From Prorocentrum cordatum (lineage: Eukaryota > Sar > Dinophyceae > Prorocentrales > Prorocentraceae), in the NCBI GenBank assembly GCA_963575745.1, contig CAUYUJ010012669.1:1035790-1099789 (forward strand): a stretch of 64,000 nucleotides of DNA, written 5' to 3'. Positions 21,004 to 33,160 of this stretch are shown in pieces (the first letter of the stretch is position 1; each line of letters begins with the position of its first letter). A program made the position numbers and the translations under genes. The notes under the pieces are model-generated. The model was not told where the DNA came from, did no database searches, and saw only the letters and a program-made list of their open reading frames with translations.

Positions 21004-22284
21004 CCTTATGTGAAGATGCGAGGTAAGCACGCAATGCCCTTGGACATCCATACTGAAATGATTGCAGCGGTGTCAGACCAGAGACCCCAGGACACAAGGC
21101 CGAAGAGGACACGGAAGCAAGGGCAGCCTTGATGAACTACTGTATCCTTGCTACTGATCTTGACGGTGTCGCGATCGGGCCCGTCGCGGCCTCTTCTTTC
21201 TCTGCCGCACCGCGCACGGCTGCCTCCCGGGCGGAGGTTGCTGCAGCTGGAACCCGAGTGAAACAAAACTCGCGTCGTGCCCAGGGCACACTACATCTGC
21301 ACAAACACACTGCGCTACAAGCTTCGCAGGACCAACATCTCTGAACATCGGCTGGACTTCATTTTGTGATGGTGCGAAGATTGAATATTGCCATGTTCGT
21401 GCCGTCTGGGCTCGTATTTGATCGTATATCATGTCGGAGCTGTCAGTCTACTGTCAACAATAATTGGCAATTTGGATAACCACAAATGAAACACGGCACG
21501 ACCTCAACATCAAGCCATGTCTTATGAACACGCACCAAACAATAGTAAGTGGGGCCAGTGCTCGCCGCCATGTTACCTCCTGGGCCCGCCTCAAACGCGA
21601 CACGATCACACTAATGCATGCAGCGCTCAACTTTCGATCACGTGCGGACGGAAATGTAGGCAGGCTTCTGCGATCATGACGACTCCCATGAAAGTATCTC
21701 CATGATGCAGCCCTAGAAAAGGCGAGCGCGAGCCGTGGCCATCTCGGGATCGAATGTGGACGACCCCTGGTCCGCGAGCCAAGCGCAGTACTAAAGAGTT
21801 GCGGGCCGCTCCTACATGCCAGCGCCAGAGAGAATGACAAACACGTCTGTGCGACTTCTCGCTTGTACTCGCTCGCGTGCCACCCAGCGTGTATGCCCAC
21901 ATTGGTTCTCGACAGCCGCCCTCGTGATCCACGAACGCAACCGGTCCCCTTTCAGGGCATCTGCTCTTCAGAAGGGCAGACAGGCGGGTCGGGCGGGCAG
22001 GCCCTCACGAGCGGGTCGGGCGGGCGGACCCCGGCGGGCGGGTCAGGCTGGCGCGGCACTCGAGGGGCCCAGAGGGCTTCCGCGCGCGCGCGAGCGGGCG
22101 GGCGGCACCTAGCCGGGCGGAGCGCGCGGGTGGACCTCAGAGGACGGGTTGGGCGGGCGGCGAGAAGGCCCCAGGCGAGAGCGCGACGCCTGGGCATCGA
22201 GAGCGCAGTCCTCTCACACACACACTGTGGGTGCAGCACGGCCGAGAGCGCAAGCCGTGAGCAGGTTGCGAGGGGATCTCAAGA
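21004..22284. other. No supported gene; short GGGTCGGGCGGGC repeat at 21980-22060
   Basis: Complex sequence with frequent stops. At 21980-22060 three copies of a GCGGGTCGGGCGGGCGGACC-type unit occur, the same 27-bp motif that forms the macrosatellite near 49-50 kb. Confidence 0.45.
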
Positions 22285-22350
22285 GAGAGAAAGAGAGCGA
22301 AAGAGAAAGAGAGAGAGAGAGAGAGGAAAAGAGAGAGAGAGAGAGAGAGA
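22285..22350. repeat. (GA)n microsatellite
   Basis: Interrupted GAGAGA/AAGAGA tract. Confidence 0.9.
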
Positions 22351-23241
22351 ACGCGCGCGACTCTCGAGTGGGTTGCCACGAGGTCTCAAGCGAAAGTGTA
22401 GACGGAAGTGTGATTCTGCTGAAACGAACGAGGAAGTCCCAGGCGAGAGCGCGACCCTTGAGTACATTCCAAGAGACTGTCGAGCGAGAGCCCGATCCCT
22501 CAGTAAGTTGCAAAACAGTTTCAGGCGGGAGCTGGTGTTGTTGCAGTCGGGAAGCAACACATCATCTTGACCAAGAAAATCGCGCCTGACAGAGAACAGG
22601 GTGCGAACATCGAGGGGCGTACGTATTTGAAACAGCAGTGGGCATGAGACTGGGGGGGACCAACAACACTTATCATCCAGAAAGGACAATTCAACACTGA
22701 TGTTGGTGCGGCTTGCTTTTGCTTGCTCGCGTGTCATGCAACCTGTCTGCCCAAAGCCCTTGAATCTCGGCCTCTCCGTCTAATTATGACTGTGGCTGCG
22801 CCCCCTCTGGAGGCATCTTCCTCTCAGGCAAACTGCCCAATACCATAAGAATGGGGGGTCGGGCGGGAATTTGAGAAAGCCAACTATCATGTTGGGAGGA
22901 GAAGGTTGGGAGAATGCAGGGTCTGAGTAAAAGCATCCGATTGCAATTGACGATACCTTCGGCCGCCAGCGTCTAACGAAGGGGAAACGTGTTGTCACCG
23001 CAGAGCATGGGCCGCCAATCCAACACCGCGCAAGCTTCCTAAGAAGCGGGTTGCAACCTGCAGCCTACTTCGCGGCCCTCCTTGGGCCATCTTGGACCCC
23101 TTGTGAACTTCCCAAGACGCAGGTTGCACCCTGCAGCATACTTCGTGGCCCCCTCGGGGCCCTCTTGGAACTCTGCCGAAGCTTTCGGTGGGGCCGTCCA
23201 AGAGCCCTCTTGTGTGTGTGCTCTGGGCACTCTCAGAGCCA
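22351..23241. other. No supported gene; CTTGGGG-type repeats at 23060-23200
   Basis: Complex sequence. The segment 23060-23200 carries minus-orientation members of the CCAAGAGGCCC repeat (GCCCTCCTTGGGCC and similar). Confidence 0.4.
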
Positions 23242-23793
23242 TCATGGACCATCTCTGGTGTGGCAACTGCCCAGTGAATAATGAATTCTGCATCGGGCTC
23301 CGTATTGCGATCCGTTGCCGAATTCATAAGCGAATTCTTCATCGTGCTCATGCAAATTTTGGGAAGTCGCGGGGCCGCAACAAGTTCCGTATTGCGTTCC
23401 GTTCCTGACACGGAAATAATAATGGATTCCGTTTTGCGTCCCGTTCGCGATGCGGAATCTACGTTGGTCCGCTTCCGTCCCGCACGGGTTGCGCCATGAC
23501 TTGTGTATGAGTCGTTGGCACCGGCGGTGCAGCATCTGTGCCGATCCGACCCAAAAGTAATTCCAAACTGTAGAGGTCCAGCCAGTGACGCGCCGAGCAG
23601 GGTTCTTCAGGAGGAGCAGCTGACGATGAAGGATCGACGCATGAATGCGATGAGTGTGAACGTCGTTCCCAGCGATATGAAAGCGAAGAACCAACCCAAA
23701 TTCATGCAAAAGTGCCAGCGCAATCGGCTGGCAATTCAAACTGCAGCGGGGTTGGAGGATGCGACGGCCAATGCGCGTGAACGTGCCAGTCAA
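23242..23793 (-). other. Unidentified open frame, doubtful
   Basis: A 183-codon minus-strand frame with protein-like sections (ALALLHEFGLVLRF, then GWTSTVWNYFWVG). No family was recognised. Its C-terminal third overlaps local DNA repeats of a TCCGTATTGCG type (23290-23460), which argues against simple coding. A 125-codon plus-strand frame covers 23503-23880 and is equally unsupported. Confidence 0.15.
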
Positions 23794-24682
23794 ATAAATA
23801 CCTCCAACATGCGCGATAATACAAATGATATGATCGATTGTACCAACCCCCTCCTTCCAACCCGCGAACTGTCCTTCTGAAAATTCGGCCCAAATAAATT
23901 CTTATTGGTCCCGGGGCCCGGAAAAAAATCCGAGGGCCGAAATCAAGGAAAAGACGCCAGCTTTAAACATCATATCGTATGAGATCTGGTCTGTTGGCAT
24001 GGACCACGCGGGTCCTGAGGGAAACGAGCCCTAAACCCCAGGGCCTTCCCGCTCAGGTCCAGCTTTTCGTCTCGAGTCGTTCTCTTACAGTCCCGGGGCC
24101 CGTGGAGGGCCCCCAGTTTGCGAACCACCGACCAGAATCAAAAGCCCAGGACACATTTAACTCGGGATCTGCTTGTTTCAGGGCAGTGGGTCTCCAGAGC
24201 TGAGGCGTCGCCGGCAGCGCGGCGGCGGGGATCGGGGACGTCCACGCGGGGGGCGCGCAAGAGGGAGGTTCGCATATTATGGCCCTAGGCGCGCGCGCGG
24301 CACTGGGGGGCCACGGGACGGATGGAAGCAACAGGCGGGGGCCAGAATCTCCGTGGAGATCTCGGGGGGGCCTCGGCCATGGAATGGAATCCCCCCCCCC
24401 CCTCGCGATTCCCCCCCCCCCCCCCCCCGATTCCCACCCCCCCTCTCGGCCGCACCCGACAGAGCAGCACGGCGGCGGAGGGGTGCCGCTGCCTCTCGCG
24501 GGGGCCGCCCCTCGTGAGGCCCCTGGCGCGGCCTCAGCCCGGCGCGGGACCGCTCTCGCCCCCGCCGGCGCGGGCCCCGCGGCCGCTCCGCGGCCGCAGG
24601 GCGTAGATCCGGCTCAGCCCTCGGTCGGCGGGGCCGGGCGGGGGAGGGGCGATGCACCGTTCAACAAGGATGATGACCCTGG
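23794..24682. other. No supported gene
   Basis: Includes C-runs at 24390-24435 and GC-rich sequence. Nothing recognised. Confidence 0.4.
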
Positions 24683-24847
24683 CTCCTGATCCGCCGTACT
24701 TTGGATGATTTTCCGACCTAAAATTGCGTCGGAAGTCGACGCCAAAGGAGCCTCCAGGGCGGAAATCGACGCTCAAAGGGGCCTCAAAAGTAGGGCGGAA
24801 ATTTCCGCCCTACTTTCGAAATCGCCCAAAGTAGGGCGGATCAGGAG
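24683..24847. mobile_element. MITE-like element with 22-bp inverted ends and a central perfect palindrome
   Basis: Left end CTCCTGATCCGCCGTACTTT (from 24683) pairs with the right end finishing at 24847, with one mismatch in 22 bp. Inside, 24787-24816 is a perfect 30-bp palindrome whose half-site AAAGTAGGGCGGAAA repeats the terminal motif. The terminal sequence is therefore present four times in alternating orientation. Non-coding. Confidence 0.6.
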
Positions 24848-25729
24848 TCAGGGATGTCGAGGCCCAGTAAAAACGACCGGCGTGCTGACGCCCCCCCCCC
24901 TGCGCGACAAGGGGTGCGTCGCGCATTCGTCGCCCATGCGCCGCCCGTGCGTCGGCCGCCGAAAAGGCCGGCCGTCCTCGCGAGCGTGCACGTCGCCCTC
25001 GCAAGGGGGCAAGGATGCGCGTTGAGGACGCAGGGGCCCTGGACGGTCATGCCGACACTTTGCGAACGTAGCGCGGCCAGCGAGAGCGGCCAAGGATGGG
25101 CCGGAGGAGAAGGATGCAAGGAGGGAGCAACCTTGGGAAAATGCCCCATCCTGGCTGAACGGGCTGACTGTAGGAGGCGGAGGGCTGATTGTTTCCTGGC
25201 CGCGAAGGTGCCGTCGGTCGGCGGGGCCGCGTCCGTCGCGTGGCAGAACGAGGCGGAATGATCAGTCAGGGCTGAACCTAAACGGTGCTTTTCGTTTTCG
25301 TTTTGTTTCCGCTTTCCCTCGTTTTGTCTCCAATCCGCCTTCACCGCAAAACGGAGTTGGAACGAAAACGGCACACGAAATCGCCAAAACACCGTTCAGG
25401 CCCAGCCTTTGGGATCCGTGGCCTGTTTTTCTCTCCCAATCTCTCCCTCACAGCCACTTCCCGCGGCAAGCTGGGACGCCGCGCCCCGACCAACAAGGCG
25501 GGACAGGCACGACGCCTCCTGGCGCGGGGCGTGCCCGCCCGCGGGGTTCACGCCCTCACGGCTCGCGCGGGGCTTCGGAGAGGTGGGGGGACGCGCGAGG
25601 CGTGCCAGGTGCGCAGCTCCGAGGAGGCTCGAGATTGGGCGAGCGAGCGGAAACCAGAGGGCCAGGGCGCGTAGGGGGGTGAGGGAAAAGGGCGTGGCAA
25701 GGGGGGGGGGGCGGCGGGGCAGCGTGGGG
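24848..25729. other. No supported gene
   Basis: Overlapping 130-180 codon frames occur on both strands, none with a recognised domain or consistent composition. Confidence 0.35.
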
Positions 25730-26500
25730 GGAGGGTCGGGAGAGAGAAAGAGGGGGAGAGAGAGAGAGAGGGACAAGACAGGGAGAAAGAGAGAGGGAAA
25801 GCGAGAGGCAAGAGAAGTGATACACGCATACGCACATGATCAAATATCTGTCGGCGGTGCTCGGTGCGGAGCGACCCCCCCCGATGCACGACCCCTCCCA
25901 GGACGCATAGCGGGCACCGCTGGCGCGGGCCAGTGCGAATCCCCCCGGGGATGCACGGAACCCCCCTGGACGCACCGCTGGTGCGGCCTGGAACGGAACC
26001 CGATGCCGCAGGGTGCGAGCGTCTGGGAACGTGCGAGCCTCGAGGGAGCGCGTGCGAGCGTTCTGGGTGTCTGGGAGCGCTGGGGGGTGACGAGGACGAC
26101 AAGAACGACGAGGACGACGAGGACGAGGACGACCACGACGACGTCCAGAGATCCCGAGGCCCCTGTGTCCAGAAGCTACCAGAAGTCTCCCAGGGACTCC
26201 CCCCCACTCCTCAAGATGCCTCTCCCCATTGCGCTCCTCCGCGCTGCCAAACTCCTCCGCTCCCAAAGGAGCCCCTCCCCTGCTGCAACAGGAGCCGCCC
26301 CCCTGCGCTCCCGCAGGAGCCCCCCGCCGCATGACCGCAGGAAGGGGGGTCCGCCGGTGCGCCTGGCGAGCCCCCCCAGGAACAGGGGAGAGGGGGGGGT
26401 CTGGGTCGTCGGCGGTGCCCGGCGCGCCCGGCACGACCCCTTGGGAAGCCCAGGAAGGGGGGGGGGATCGTGCCGCGGGTCATCGCCGACACACTCGCAC
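25730..26500. repeat. Purine-rich and low-complexity stretch
   Basis: GA-rich sequence (25738-25812), then a loose CCCCCC/GATGCACG repeat (25870-25990), a GACGAC tract (26090-26145) and CTCC-rich sequence. No gene. Confidence 0.5.
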
Positions 26501-26504
26501 ACGC

Positions 26505-26727
26505 AACGCAACGCAACGCAACGCAACGCAACACAACACAACGCAACGCAACGCAACGAAAAGCAACGCAACGCAACGCAACGAAAAGCAACGCAACGCA
26601 ACGCAACGCAACACAACACAGCACAGCACAACACAACACAACACAACAAAACACACCGCACCACAACACAACACAACACACACACCACACACAACACACA
26701 CACATAACACATACATCATACGTGTAA

Positions 26728-26765
<38 letters not shown>
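26505..26765. repeat. (CGCAA)n to (CACAA)n pentanucleotide tract ending in (TA)n
   Basis: ACGCA pentamers with AAAGCA variants (26505-26620) grade into ACACA pentamers (26620-26715) and end with a (TA) run (26735-26762). The gradient suggests progressive G-to-A change along one array. Confidence 0.9.
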
Positions 26766-27059
26766 ACTAGAACCACCCACGATCGGATGAGGATAGACAA
26801 CATTCCGCAGGGGACACCATATGGGAGCGGACTTCCTGGTGGATGCTTCAGGAGGCGCTGCATCAGGCTCCAGGAAGTCGCGCAACGCATCCAAGAGGAG
26901 GACCCAAGGCAGCCTAAGGGGGGGTGCCCAAGAACCCCTCAGAACCTGGCAAAACCATGTTGGGAGTCTTTGTGTCGATGCCTTTGTGGGGACGTTCTTC
27001 GAAGGCTGTTGGGCGTGTGTGGGGGATGGGGCATCTCCGGTTTTTGTTGGGGGTCGCAC

Positions 27060-27310
27060 GTTGCCCTCTTAGGATTTTTGGGGGCCTCCCAGAGGCTCTT
27101 GGCATCTGGGCTTGAAATGTCGGTTTGGATCCCCGCCATTGCCCCTTTCTGGGGGCCGTCCTGAGGGCATCTTGGGCCGTTGCAGCGGCATCTTAAGCCG
27201 TCTTGGTGCCCTCTGGGGTCGCATTCGGGCCGTCACGGGGAACTCTTGGGCTGCCTTGGTGCTGTTTGGGGGATCCCTTGGGCCGTCTTGGAGCCCTGGA
27301 AAGACGAACA
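27060..27310 (-). repeat. CCAAGAGGCCC-family repeat, minus orientation
   Basis: GGCATCTTGGGCCGT and related units recur at 10-20 bp spacing. Same family as 17990-18610 in reverse. Confidence 0.6.
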
Positions 27311-28919
27311 AACATGGGGGGAGGCGGATAGAGGGGGGAAAATTATGCAACGGGGGCGTGTCATGAATGTCATAGATCCAAGAAGTGAACGGCGAGCGAG
27401 GCTCAACCGTCACCCTCGGCCTCCCAGACAGGAGGAAGGGACCCGCAGGCGCCAGCACCGACGGTCAGGGAAAAGGCAGATACCTCGTCGCTCAGCGACT
27501 CGCTGCCCAACCGAGACGGCGTTGTGCGTAGGGGGACAGCCGGTTCACCGCGTCGCCGCGCAGTACTTCCCGACCGTCACCCCTGCCGAATCGGATGGCA
27601 TGTGCAACTGGGTTTGTACCCCAGGGTGAGCGGACACAAGGTCCCACGGGAATTACGGACCACATGGCCCCGCCTCTCAACCAAATGCACACTCCCCGTG
27701 CCTGGTACCCATCTCCAGTCCACGGGCGCAGCTAGCGCGCCGCTGCCACGGGCAAAGTGCCACGCGGCTGGTGCAAGAACGACGAAAGCCGGTTTATCTG
27801 CCCCCAGCCACCGCATGCAATTGACACTGACAGTGTGTCCTGACAGTGTGCCCCGAGGAGTGTGTGGCGGGAGGAGAGGGAGGTGGAACGGGAGACAGAG
27901 GAGAGCCAAAACCAATAGAAAAATCAATGAGAACGGACAGCGATGGATGAGGGAAACGGGAACGCACTCGGAGGCAATTTAAAAAGCCTGGGAAAAGAGG
28001 GATCGGCGGGGGGGGGGTCGACCTTGGGAAAATGGGTTCGAAGGAATTCCATTTGTTTTCAAGCTGGGACTCCTACTACTTAGTGGGGCAGGGTGCTGGA
28101 TGAGGGCGGCGTAGGGAGGACAGATTTAAGGAGAGATGCGGATGAGGGAAGGGGAGACGGAAGCGCATGAGTGAGGGTGAGGCCGAGAGAGGAAGTCGTG
28201 ATGGAGAGCCGAAGAGGAGGGAGGGAAAATGGCGCAGCGGGGAGGAGGGAGGACGAGAGGAAGGAGAAAGATGTGGAACGGGAGACGGAGGAGAACTAAC
28301 ATCAGGGAGGAGAACAACGAGAACTGACAACAAGGAATGGGGAAAACGGAAACGCACTCTGGGCCACGCCAAACCCTGGGACAGGAGGGAACGGAGAGGC
28401 AGATCGACCTTGGAAAACACGGATTTGAGGGAAGTGTAATTTGTTGTGTGTGTGTGTGTGTTTTTCTGTAATGGTCTGGAGGCCCCCAAGGGCACCCAAG
28501 ATCGCCGCAAGAGGCCTCCAAGAGTCCCCCCCAAGAGCTCTGGAGAAGCCCTCGGGAGGCCAAAACATTGAAACACCAGGCGCGAAGGAGACACGAGGAG
28601 GAAGGAAGAGGGACAAGGACGCAGCGGGGAGTAAGAATGGGTGAGAGGAGCGGCCGGGAGACGCAGGAGAACCAATAGCAAACGAGAGATCAAGGAGGAC
28701 GAACAGCGAGGGGTGGGGGAGACAGAGACGCACGAGGGAGGCGGCGAGATGAAGGCGTGAAGGCGAGACAAGGAAGAGTGAGGGAACATACGGCAGCGGG
28801 GGGGTGGAGGAGAGAAGTGAGAAGGATATGGAACGGGAGACGGAGGAGAACCACAAACAATCAATACTGATCGAAGAGAGTGGACAGCGAGGGATGGGGA
28901 GCCTCGGCGACGTCGTATA
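27311..28919. other. No supported gene
   Basis: 27380-27980 is complex, with moderate GC and no recognisable coding. 28090-28460 and 28570-28860 are purine-rich and repeat each other loosely (GGAGAACCAA and GGAACGGGAGACGGAGG units). A (TG)n run lies at 28442-28461. Confidence 0.4.
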
Positions 28920-29900
28920 TGAGGGTCTCTTGGGATGTCCTCTTGGGGGCTTCTGGGGAGTGCTCGTGGTGCCTCTTTAGGGCCTCGTGGGGGCTTTTGG
29001 GTGCCTCTTTAGGGCCTCTTGGGGGAGCCTTGGATGCCTCTGGGGCGCTCAGGGGGGCATCTTGGTTGGGTCCGTCCCCTGGCAATTTGCTTCTCGATCG
29101 GTCCCCTGGGAACCCCAGGGGGGGCTCTCTTCGGGCGTTTCCAGGACCTCTTGGGCCATGATGGGGGCACCTTGAGCTGGAAGACGGCCCACGATCGCGT
29201 CAGGATGGCCGTTCCTCGCCTCTCCTCTCTGGAAGCGTCGGGATCGCCATGAATGCCTCAGGGCGTCTGGGAAGGGGACTCTTGGGGGCCTCATGGGTGC
29301 CTCTTTGGTGCTTCCTGGGGCCCTATTCGGAGCCTCTTGGGGCATCTTAGGGGCTTTTGGGGGGGCCCCTGGGGCCTCCTGGAGGCGTCTTGGGGCCCAA
29401 GGCTTGACATATCCGTTCGGGTACCCCATGTCGGCCCCCCCTCTTGGGGTAGTCCTGAGGCCTTCATGGGGCCTCTTGGGCCTTCTTGGTCTTGGGGCCG
29501 AAAGCTTGACATATCCATTCGGGTACCCCCTCTGGGCCCCCTCTTGGGGCCGTCCCGGGACCTTCACGGGCTGTCTTGGGGGCCTCTTGGGCCTTCTTGG
29601 GGCTCTCTGGGGCCGTCTGCGAGCCCTGTAGGGAGCCTCTTGGGCTTTCTTGGGGCGACCTTGGAGGCCTCGCGGGCCGTTTTGGACGCTCTCGAAAAGC
29701 TCCAAGGCATACTTTTCCAAAAATATGCACGTCATTCATTTCTAGTCGCGCTCATTTCTAATCGTGCTCGTTTCTAATTTTTCCTGGCCTCACAGTGGCC
29801 AGTGGCCCTCTCGGGGCTCCATGGGGACTCTCTTGGGCCGTCTTGCAGCTCTCTTGTGCTGCTTGAAGCTCGCTTGAGGCCGTCTTGGGGCTTTTTGGGC
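28920..29900 (-). repeat. CCAAGAGGCCC-family repeat, longest block, minus orientation
   Basis: GGCCTCTTGGG units recur every 10-12 bp for nearly 1 kb. A conserved insert GCTTGACATATCCGTTCGGG appears twice (29403 and about 29512), so a larger 109-bp unit is superimposed on the short repeat. Confidence 0.75.
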
Positions 29901-30239
29901 CGACTTAGGCAGATTCTGAAGGCCTTTGGGGCCGTCGTGGCTGCTGTTAAGATTGAAAGATCGAATGTTCAGACAATCCGCCGCCAGCCCCCTTGCGGGG
30001 CCACCAGGCTGTAGGCCGAAGCTTGCTGCTGCCCGCGCCAGTTCCATGTTCCAGCTTCCTACGTGATAGCTCCACTTTCTGCTTCCTGCTGTACATTGTT
30101 GAAGTCCGCGCGAGGAGGGGGGGGGGCGAAAACCGCCCGGGCACCACGCCCGAATCGCGTTGTCTCAATACCTGGGACACGTGAGAATACATGAGATTCG
30201 CGTCCGCGAGGCCATAGCCCATCGTGAATTACGCAAGAG

Positions 30240-30560
30240 TCGCGTCCCTGAGGCCCTAATCTCTCGCAGAGGCTCTCAAGACGGTCGAGGGGGCCTCCAC
30301 GACGGCCCCAAAGCGCTCCAAGACGCCCAAGATGGACCCACGACCCACGACAGCCCAAGAGGCTCCCAAGAGGCCCCAAAAGCGCTCCAAGAGGCGGGCC
30401 TCCCGAGGGAGCCCAAAGACAACGGTTTTGCCGGATTCTGGCCCTCTCGGAATTTCGGCTTTCCGACGCTCCAAGACGGCTCAAGGAACTCCAGAGACCG
30501 GGCCAAGGACAGCCCAAGAGGCCTCCAAGAGGGCCCCAAGATGGCCCAAGAAGCGCCCAA
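30240..30560 (+). repeat. CCAAGAGGCCC-family repeat, plus orientation
   Basis: CAAGAGG/CAAGACGG units at 10-12 bp spacing. Contains the same core ending TTTCCGACGCTCC as the 18-kb block. Confidence 0.7.
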
Positions 30561-31097
30561 GACGGCTCCTCCTTCTCCCCCGACAGCTCTCCCTCCTCTT
30601 TCCCCTCGTCTTCTCTTCCTCCTTCCTCCTCTCCTCATTCTCTTTCCTCTGATTCCTTCCCCCCCCCCCCCCCACCCCCCACCCCACCCCCGTGCCCTCC
30701 CTCGTTTCCCCCCCCTCTCTCCCAAAGCTTGCGACCGTCCTCTTTTCCATGTTCCTCTCCCCCCTGCCCTCCTTGTCCAGCTCCTCTTGGCGGTGCGCAC
30801 CAAGGGAGTGGGGGGAGGGGGAGGGCTTCTCAGCAGGAGGCTGCTTCTTCGACGGCGCTGGCCGCCGGCCTCACATCTACCGATGAGGCCCGCGCCTTCT
30901 AAGAAGCAGGGGTGCTTCTAAGAAGCCCTCCCCCCTCCCCCCCACCCCCCTCTGGGCGTGGCCAATCCCCCTCCCTCGGTCCCTCCCTCCCTCTCGAGCT
31001 CGCGGCAGGGCGCCTTCCCGCGCCGACCTCAGCTTGGACGCCAAGAGGGACCCGCGCAGAGCTTCCGCCAGGCTGACGCGCCGAGGGGCGGTGGCCT
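30561..31097. other. Pyrimidine-rich stretch, no gene
   Basis: CTCTTCC-rich sequence with C-runs at 30660-30690 and 30920-30950. Nothing else seen. Confidence 0.45.
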
Positions 31098-31600
31098 CCT
31101 CCTCCTCCTCCTCCTCCTCCTCCTCCCCTTCCTCCTCCTCCTCCTCCTCCCCTTCCTCCTCCTCTTCCCCCCCCTCCTCCTCCTCCTCCTCCTCCTCCTC
31201 CTCCTCCTCTTCCTCCTCCTCCTTCTCCTCCTCCTCCTCCTCCTCCTCGTACTTCTGCTGTTGCCGCTGCTCGTCCAAATCGTCTGCCTCGTCCTCACCC
31301 TCGCCCTCGCCCTCCTTTTCCCTCCTTATCCTGTTCCTTTCTCACCGTTATCGTCATCCTCCTTGTCCTTCCCCCGCTCCTGTTCGTCGCCCTTCACTTC
31401 ATCTCCTCGTCGTGCACATCCTCGAACCCTCCTCCTCTTGCTGACGTCTCCTATTACTCCTGCTTCTCCTCCCCATCCGCCTCCTGCTCCTGCTCCCGGT
31501 CCTCCTCCTCCTCCTCCTCCTCCTCCTCCTCCTCCTCCTCCTCCTCCTCCCACTCCTCCTCCTCCCCCTCCTCCTCCTCCTCCTCCTGCTCCCCGTGCCG
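31098..31600. repeat. (CTC)n tracts with TCGTC-rich spacer
   Basis: Nearly pure CTC at 31098-31245 and 31497-31590, joined by TCGTCC-rich sequence. The purine strand is the minus strand. Confidence 0.85.
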
Positions 31601-31930
31601 AAGATCCCCCCAGCCTGCCTGGTACTCGAGGCGGTCGGGGACTCACGGGGCGGCCGTTGAGGGCCCAGTCTGGGCTCGACGAGCCCGGGGCGGCAGGGCC
31701 TAACTCGGCAGGCGCCCGCACGAGCGGCGTTCGCCAGGACTGCTGCACCACTGGCGTCCGCCAGGATCAAGGTCCCTCAGCGGGGGACGGGACGCCTGGC
31801 AGAAGGAGGCACTGCAGGACTGGCTCCTCCTCCTCCTCCCTCCTCCCTCCTCCCCCCTCCTCGCTTGGCCGCTCCTCCGCCCAACCCCCAGCTGGCCCGC
31901 TCCACTGCTTTCTCATGCCCCCTCTCTAAG
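31601..31930. other. No supported gene
   Basis: GC-rich sequence followed by a CTCC-rich tail (31830-31870). Nothing recognised. Confidence 0.35.
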
Positions 31931-32290
31931 ATCTTGGGAATTCTGCCATGACGGTGGGCTAAGGCTATGCACAGCACTCCCAACTAGCTCGCGGTCCGTT
32001 GCTTCGGCCAGCCCGATTCAACATTCACGGCGAGATTCCTGGCACCCGCAGCGCTGCACCGGTTTAGGCTAAGGCTGGCATTACTGGAACTTTGCCAGGG
32101 CTACGGGCTAAGCCTATGCGCCACATACCCAGACAGCCTGCGGCCCGTTTTTGTCGGCCAGACCGACTCAACAAACATGGCTGGAGCTCCGGGATTACAG
32201 GCCGCGCGCTGTTAGGCAATATCCCGGGAATTCTGCTCAACATTACAGCCGGATTCTTGGCGTCCGCAGCGCCGCACCTGGTTCGGCTAG
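31931..32290. repeat. Diverged tandem repeat, period near 155 bp
   Basis: Shared landmarks recur in order: GGGAATTCTGC, GGCTAAG-C-TATGC, GCGGTCCGTT/GCGGCCCGTT, CGGCCAG-C-GA-TCAACA, and CGCAGCGC-GCACC. There are two full copies and a partial third. Non-coding. Confidence 0.6.
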
Positions 32291-32489
32291 GTCGCTGTGC
32301 CCACCTCCACTCCAATCTTCCTGTTCGTCCCCAGGTGGGGACCTTGCCCGGCTCGTCCTCATTTGAGGCTGCATCTGCGCGCCCGCAGGCGAGGAGGCTC
32401 GCAAGCGCGGGCTCCCGCACAGAGCGCATACTAGGCGAACAATCCCAATCCATTGGATATCACCTTCGGAAGCATGCATGCAGTAGCAT

Positions 32490-33160
32490 CCGTGATCACA
32501 TGTCGCGTTGTTTTCCCCTTTTCCCTTTTCCGCCCTCGTGCTATCGAAGGGTGGGCAGGACTTGTCCGCAGTCGGGCGGGGCGGCAGTGGCAGGGGAGTA
32601 GAGAAGAGTGGCATGTTATTATGGGCGTTCTCCTCCCATTCAGCGCGCCGCTTCAGCTCCAGCAAGAGTTGGAAGCCCCCGGTGGGCCAGGCCACCTCCT
32701 CTTCCTCCGCTTCGTCCTCCGCCGCACCCCCCCAGAGGGGATAGGCTGCCCGCGGCCGCGGGCGCGGCCTTCAGCTGAAACGCACGCTTCGTTTCACCGC
32801 GGTTCAGCTCCATTCGCTTGCTCCTCTTATAGCTCTCTTTGGCAACATGTGCCGGGGCGTGGCAGAGCCATCCCAATCCTCCCCCCTCCTGCCACGCCGA
32901 CCTCCCCACCCCTCCCCAGCCAGGGGCCGCCCTCCACCGCGTTCCTCCACCCACTTCTTGCATCGCTGACCTCGGTCACCGCAGTAGGCACAACACATGC
33001 CAGGCTATCAACCCCGCGAAATGGGACAACAGCTGCGGCAACATGCAATAACATCCGTGATCTCATGTCGCGCTGTTTCCCTTTCCCTTTCCGCCTCGTG
33101 CTCTCAAGGGGGGAAGGCTTTGTCCGCCCTGTCGGGCGGGGCAGCAGCAGGGGAGCGGCG
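32490..33160. repeat. Direct repeat pair of about 110 bp (32490-32595 and 33053-33160)
   Basis: Both copies start CATCCGTGATC-CATGTCGCG, continue TTTCCCTTTCCG-CTCGTGCT, then TTGTCCGC and GTCGGGCGGGGC, and end CAGGGGAG. The 460-bp interval between them holds the candidate exon at 32610-32850. Confidence 0.6.
32610..32850 (-). pseudogene. Candidate coding exon with a homopolymer frameshift
   Basis: The minus strand reads HVAKESYKRSKRMELNRGET, KRAFQLKAAPAAAGSLSPLG in one frame. After a run of seven G (about 32737-32731) it continues in another frame as AAEDEAEEEEVAWPTGGFQL, LLELKRRAEWEENAHNN. Composition is strongly protein-like on both sides of the run and nowhere else nearby. This suggests a real exon with a one-base indel, either a pseudogene or a sequencing error. 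No family was recognised. Confidence 0.3.
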
